A stretch of DNA of 64,000 nt from Diploscapter coronatus (taxonomy: Eukaryota > Nematoda > Chromadorea > Rhabditida > Rhabditidae): NCBI GenBank assembly GCA_964036155.1, contig OZ038422.1, forward strand, positions 3,309,201-3,373,200, written 5' to 3'. This document shows, piece after piece, positions 46,641 to 64,000 of this stretch. The first letter of the stretch is position 1. Each line of letters opens with the position of its first letter. The notes beneath the pieces are model-generated. The model was not told the origin of the DNA. It was given only the letters and a program-made list of their open reading frames with translations, and made no database searches. The translations under genes and the position numbers were made by a program.

Positions 46641-49510
46641 ACAGCGAAAAAGAAATAAATTATGAAGAAATAGCATTATAAAACGAGAGACACCAGAGAA
46701 ATAAAAACAGAAAAAGCCTGAGAAAATAGTGAAAAGAAAAGATTAGGGAGTGAATTTATGGAGTAAGAAAATTAGAGAGACGCCAGACGACGAGACACGG
46801 AACATTTTGTTAGAGAGAACACATGATAGAACCTAAAAGAAGCGATGGAGTTTCTGGCTAAATAAGGGAATTATTCGAGGGATATCGAGACTTGAAAATA
46901 AAGGATTAGGAAATGGAAATACTCGCTCTAGAGTATTTATAGATGCGTCAGCGATAATATTAGTAGCGATATTCGTGACGAAGGTGTGATGTAAATGTTA
47001 AATGAAAAAACTTCGAAATTTGCAAGCAGGAAGTAGACTTCAGTAAAGATTATTTTGAAAAAGATTCATAGTCAAAATTAATATCATAGAAAGAGGCATA
47101 GGATGACGCCCAAATATCCCATTGAAAACAGTGGACAGAAAATAAATCCAAGCCAATACCAAAATAGCAAAAATTAATCCTCGTCAATCAAGCCAAGATC
47201 GAATAATTGGTATGTTAATAATGTGATAGCCTTGCAAATGTCTCGAATCTCAATCAAATTATCATGTTCTTCCATGATGATTTTAATATTTGCTTTCCCC
47301 TTTATTTTTTCTATTAATATCTTCTTGCAATTAGATATGTATATATGAAACATCGCTCGATATGTAAAATTTTAAAAACGATTTTACTCTCCATTGTGCT
47401 TGAGATGGGCCTTTCATATGAACTCGGCATCTATAACCTGCGAAACGCACGCATCGAGACTAGAGGAAAACGAGGAAGCAGAGGACAAAAACGAGCAGGC
47501 ACATAGCTAAGGCTCGCGGGTACCCTTTCTGTCCTTTCTTTGAAAAGGTTCATCTTGGAGACAATGGGAAGTAATAAAGATTCCCCTATTTGTTTCTGTA
47601 TTTTGTATTTTTTTTGTAATTCTTGAATCATAAACATATCTTCAAGTTTAAACTCACGAAATTTTTATTCAACAAAACGCTGGAGTTTTCCGTTGGAAGA
47701 CTACACAATTTGGACGAAGAAAAATAGATTTGTAAAAGATATAAATTGATCAAGTCCCCCTTATGAATAAGAACGAAATTGACGAAATCAGGACTTAGTT
47801 TCAAAAATCCGAAAAATATCACTTGAAATAGTGCAGAACAATTACACATGAAATATGTTGAAACACGATGAAAATTGTATCCAAAAATAAGCAACGAATT
47901 ACGAAAACCCCGATTGCTAAAATCTTGCAAGTATCAAAATGGATAATCAGAAACGAATGTACTAATTGAGGGAAAATTACATCAAATTACACCACCAGAA
48001 AATAGCATGTCAAAAATGGTAATAAAGCAATATGAAAAGCATAAACTTGAAATTCAAATTTTCAATTCACTCATCGTTGATTGGCAAAATGGGACGTCTT
48101 GAAAACTAAATTTTCCGTAAACCAATGAATGTGAATTGATGCCCAAAATCATATGAAAAATTTACAAAGCATCTGAAATGGGATTCAAAAATCTACCAAT
48201 CCGACCATAAAATTATTTGCGTAAAATTCAAATGTTAGAGTAGGGAAATTGCTCAAGATGTTTGCAAAATCGTCGAAAATTTGCCAATATTTTAGTCAAA
48301 TCATAAAATCTAAAGATAGTATAAAATTACACCATACACGTCATGAAAATACTACACGATCAATGAATAAAAATGTAATTTGAATAATTACACATCTAAA
48401 AGGAGATTTCTTTTAAAAGTGGGCTCAAATGAAATGACGAAGTAAAAATAAAACGTATCCTTTCATCAAACTATATGTTTTGTTTTTGAAGTTTTATTAG
48501 ATTTTTTTTTTGCAATTTTATGAAAATATAACTTTTCTGAAAAATATGTAAAATTGGAAAGTATCGCTTGGAAACGTATTCTTACTGTACGCGAAAGCAT
48601 CGAATTCTCACAGTAAACGAAAATATTTTCAAAAAATAACAAAAGAATTAAATTTGACTACAAAATAATATTCGAACGAGAAAAATCGATCAACTTGCTA
48701 AAGATTTCAATTGAAAATGAAAGAATAAATTACATTCCTCAACTTGAATTAATAACCAATTATATCCTGAATTAGCCAAGATACTGCAAAGTTAAGACAG
48801 GATTTGCCCCGACGTTTGTATTGAATCAGAAGTGTACTATCAAATGTTAATATCGGACATAGCCGAAAATAGGTTGAAATACCAAATTTAAAGGGAATAA
48901 CCAACTAATATTTGAAATATAGACGTTTTAGAATAATTTAGTCAGCGTCTTCAAAAGGATTATTAAAATCTGACCAAATTATTCCAAAATGACAAAAATT
49001 GCATTTTTCTAACACAGATTAACTTTCTACCTAACCCCTAATTGTATGAAATCTGGGCGTGAAAATTATTAAGAAAGAAGGAAAAGCTCTACAAAACCGA
49101 AAATCTAAAAGCTATTCAAATGAAAGAAATTCAATTCGGTCTTGCAACGGCTTAAAATAGGGAAGTCGAAGCCCAGCGCCACGGGTCAAATGAGCAATGA
49201 TGGAAATAAATGATGATGATGGATGCTGCGAACTTTCCTTATTTCAATTAGACATGCTTCTCATGTTGAAAATAAGATTGGAAAAGCTCACATTGCACGC
49301 AAAATGATTACTGGAGAGGAATTCCAAGTCGAAGTTGACTCCGCGATCTATGCGGAATTAGAGCTCTTCGTATAGGTAACAGGGTAACAGCACTGCGGCT
49401 TTGTACTGGCCTCAGGATCACCAAATAGCGGACGAATTGAACGATGGAGACGAAATATGAATTGGTGCACTGATTAAAAGTTGATTGTCGATTGATCCTC
49501 GAAAAGGCGC
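46641..49510. other. Intergenic region downstream of hpk-1, no gene
   Basis: Strongly AT-rich with many homopolymer runs; no exon on either strand. The hpk-1 3' UTR must lie at the right end. The first minus-strand AATAAA I see (TTTATT at about 48491) is 1 kb from the stop, so a weaker nearby signal is probably used. Confidence 0.5.
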
Positions 49511-63755
<14,245 letters not shown>

Positions 63756-63839
63756 TTAGCGGTAGATCATCGCACTGAAATTGGAATAATTTGAAATAGT
63801 TATTCGATATTTTGTAACAAAAAATGATGCGGTATCAGT

Positions 63840-64000
63840 CAGGGGTGTACAAAAATCAAATGTTTGAGTTGCGGCGGCGTTTAACGTAGTATTCGTTTAA
63901 ATTTGCGTTTGCATTTGCATTATGAAAAATATTCAAAAGTTTGCATTTTGTGTGTAAATAACGCGTTAAATTTGTTCAATCTTAGGCCTAAAATGCCTAA
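63840..64000 (+). mobile_element. Left end of a hAT-like element, cut by the window edge
   Basis: CAGGGGTGTACAAAAATC is a typical hAT terminus, followed by the GTTTAAATTTGCGTTTGC-type sub-terminal repeats common in hAT-derived elements. The other end is beyond the window, so no target duplication can be tested. Confidence 0.5.

Overview
The window looks like nuclear DNA of a rhabditid nematode, Caenorhabditis-like. It is AT-rich. Genes are cut into many small exons, and nearly every acceptor reads T(T/A)TTTCAG. Some introns are tiny (43 bases at 31140-31182) beside introns of many kilobases. All four genes have clear nematode/animal homologues. From memory, the gene set and order (ETS factor C33A11.4, an IkB-like gene nfki-1/C33A11.1, and hpk-1/F20B6.8) match part of the C. 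elegans X chromosome; I could not check this by alignment.

Layout. On the + strand, about 1.8-27.9 kb holds an ETS transcription factor with a PNT/SAM domain (ELF3/ELF5/ESE type). Its 5' half is almost all intron: two small exons near 2 kb, an alternative first exon near 11.5 kb, and the main exons from 21.3 kb. It ends in two tandem, phase-identical alternative last exons, each encoding a different second half of the ETS DNA-binding domain. On the - strand follow three genes: a DRAM-family membrane protein (30.5-31.8 kb), an IkB/BCL3-like ankyrin protein (33.3-43.6 kb) and the HIPK-family kinase HPK-1 (49.5 to about 59.2 kb, with a probable first exon near 63.7 kb). I assembled exons by hand; reading phase agrees across every junction used.

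Introns carry small non-autonomous transposons: hAT-like elements (one with a perfect 8-base target duplication), a Tc1/mariner-like element, several foldback elements and a tRNA-derived SINE. The nfki-1 introns are especially loaded. Several purine- or pyrimidine-rich, less AT-rich islands (17.05-17.5, 18.25-18.96, 22.3-22.7, 46.1-46.6 and 62.0-62.5 kb) look like promoter or 5' UTR regions.

Functionally this is a regulatory neighbourhood: an ETS factor, a nuclear SUMO-linked kinase (HPK-1), an IkB-like nuclear cofactor in a lineage thought to lack NF-kB, and an autophagy/lysosome-linked membrane protein. The most striking signal is the ETS recognition-helix exon switch at 27271-27934. It changes the residue right after the second GGA-contacting arginine (Thr versus Tyr), a position known to affect GGAA/GGAT choice in PDEF.
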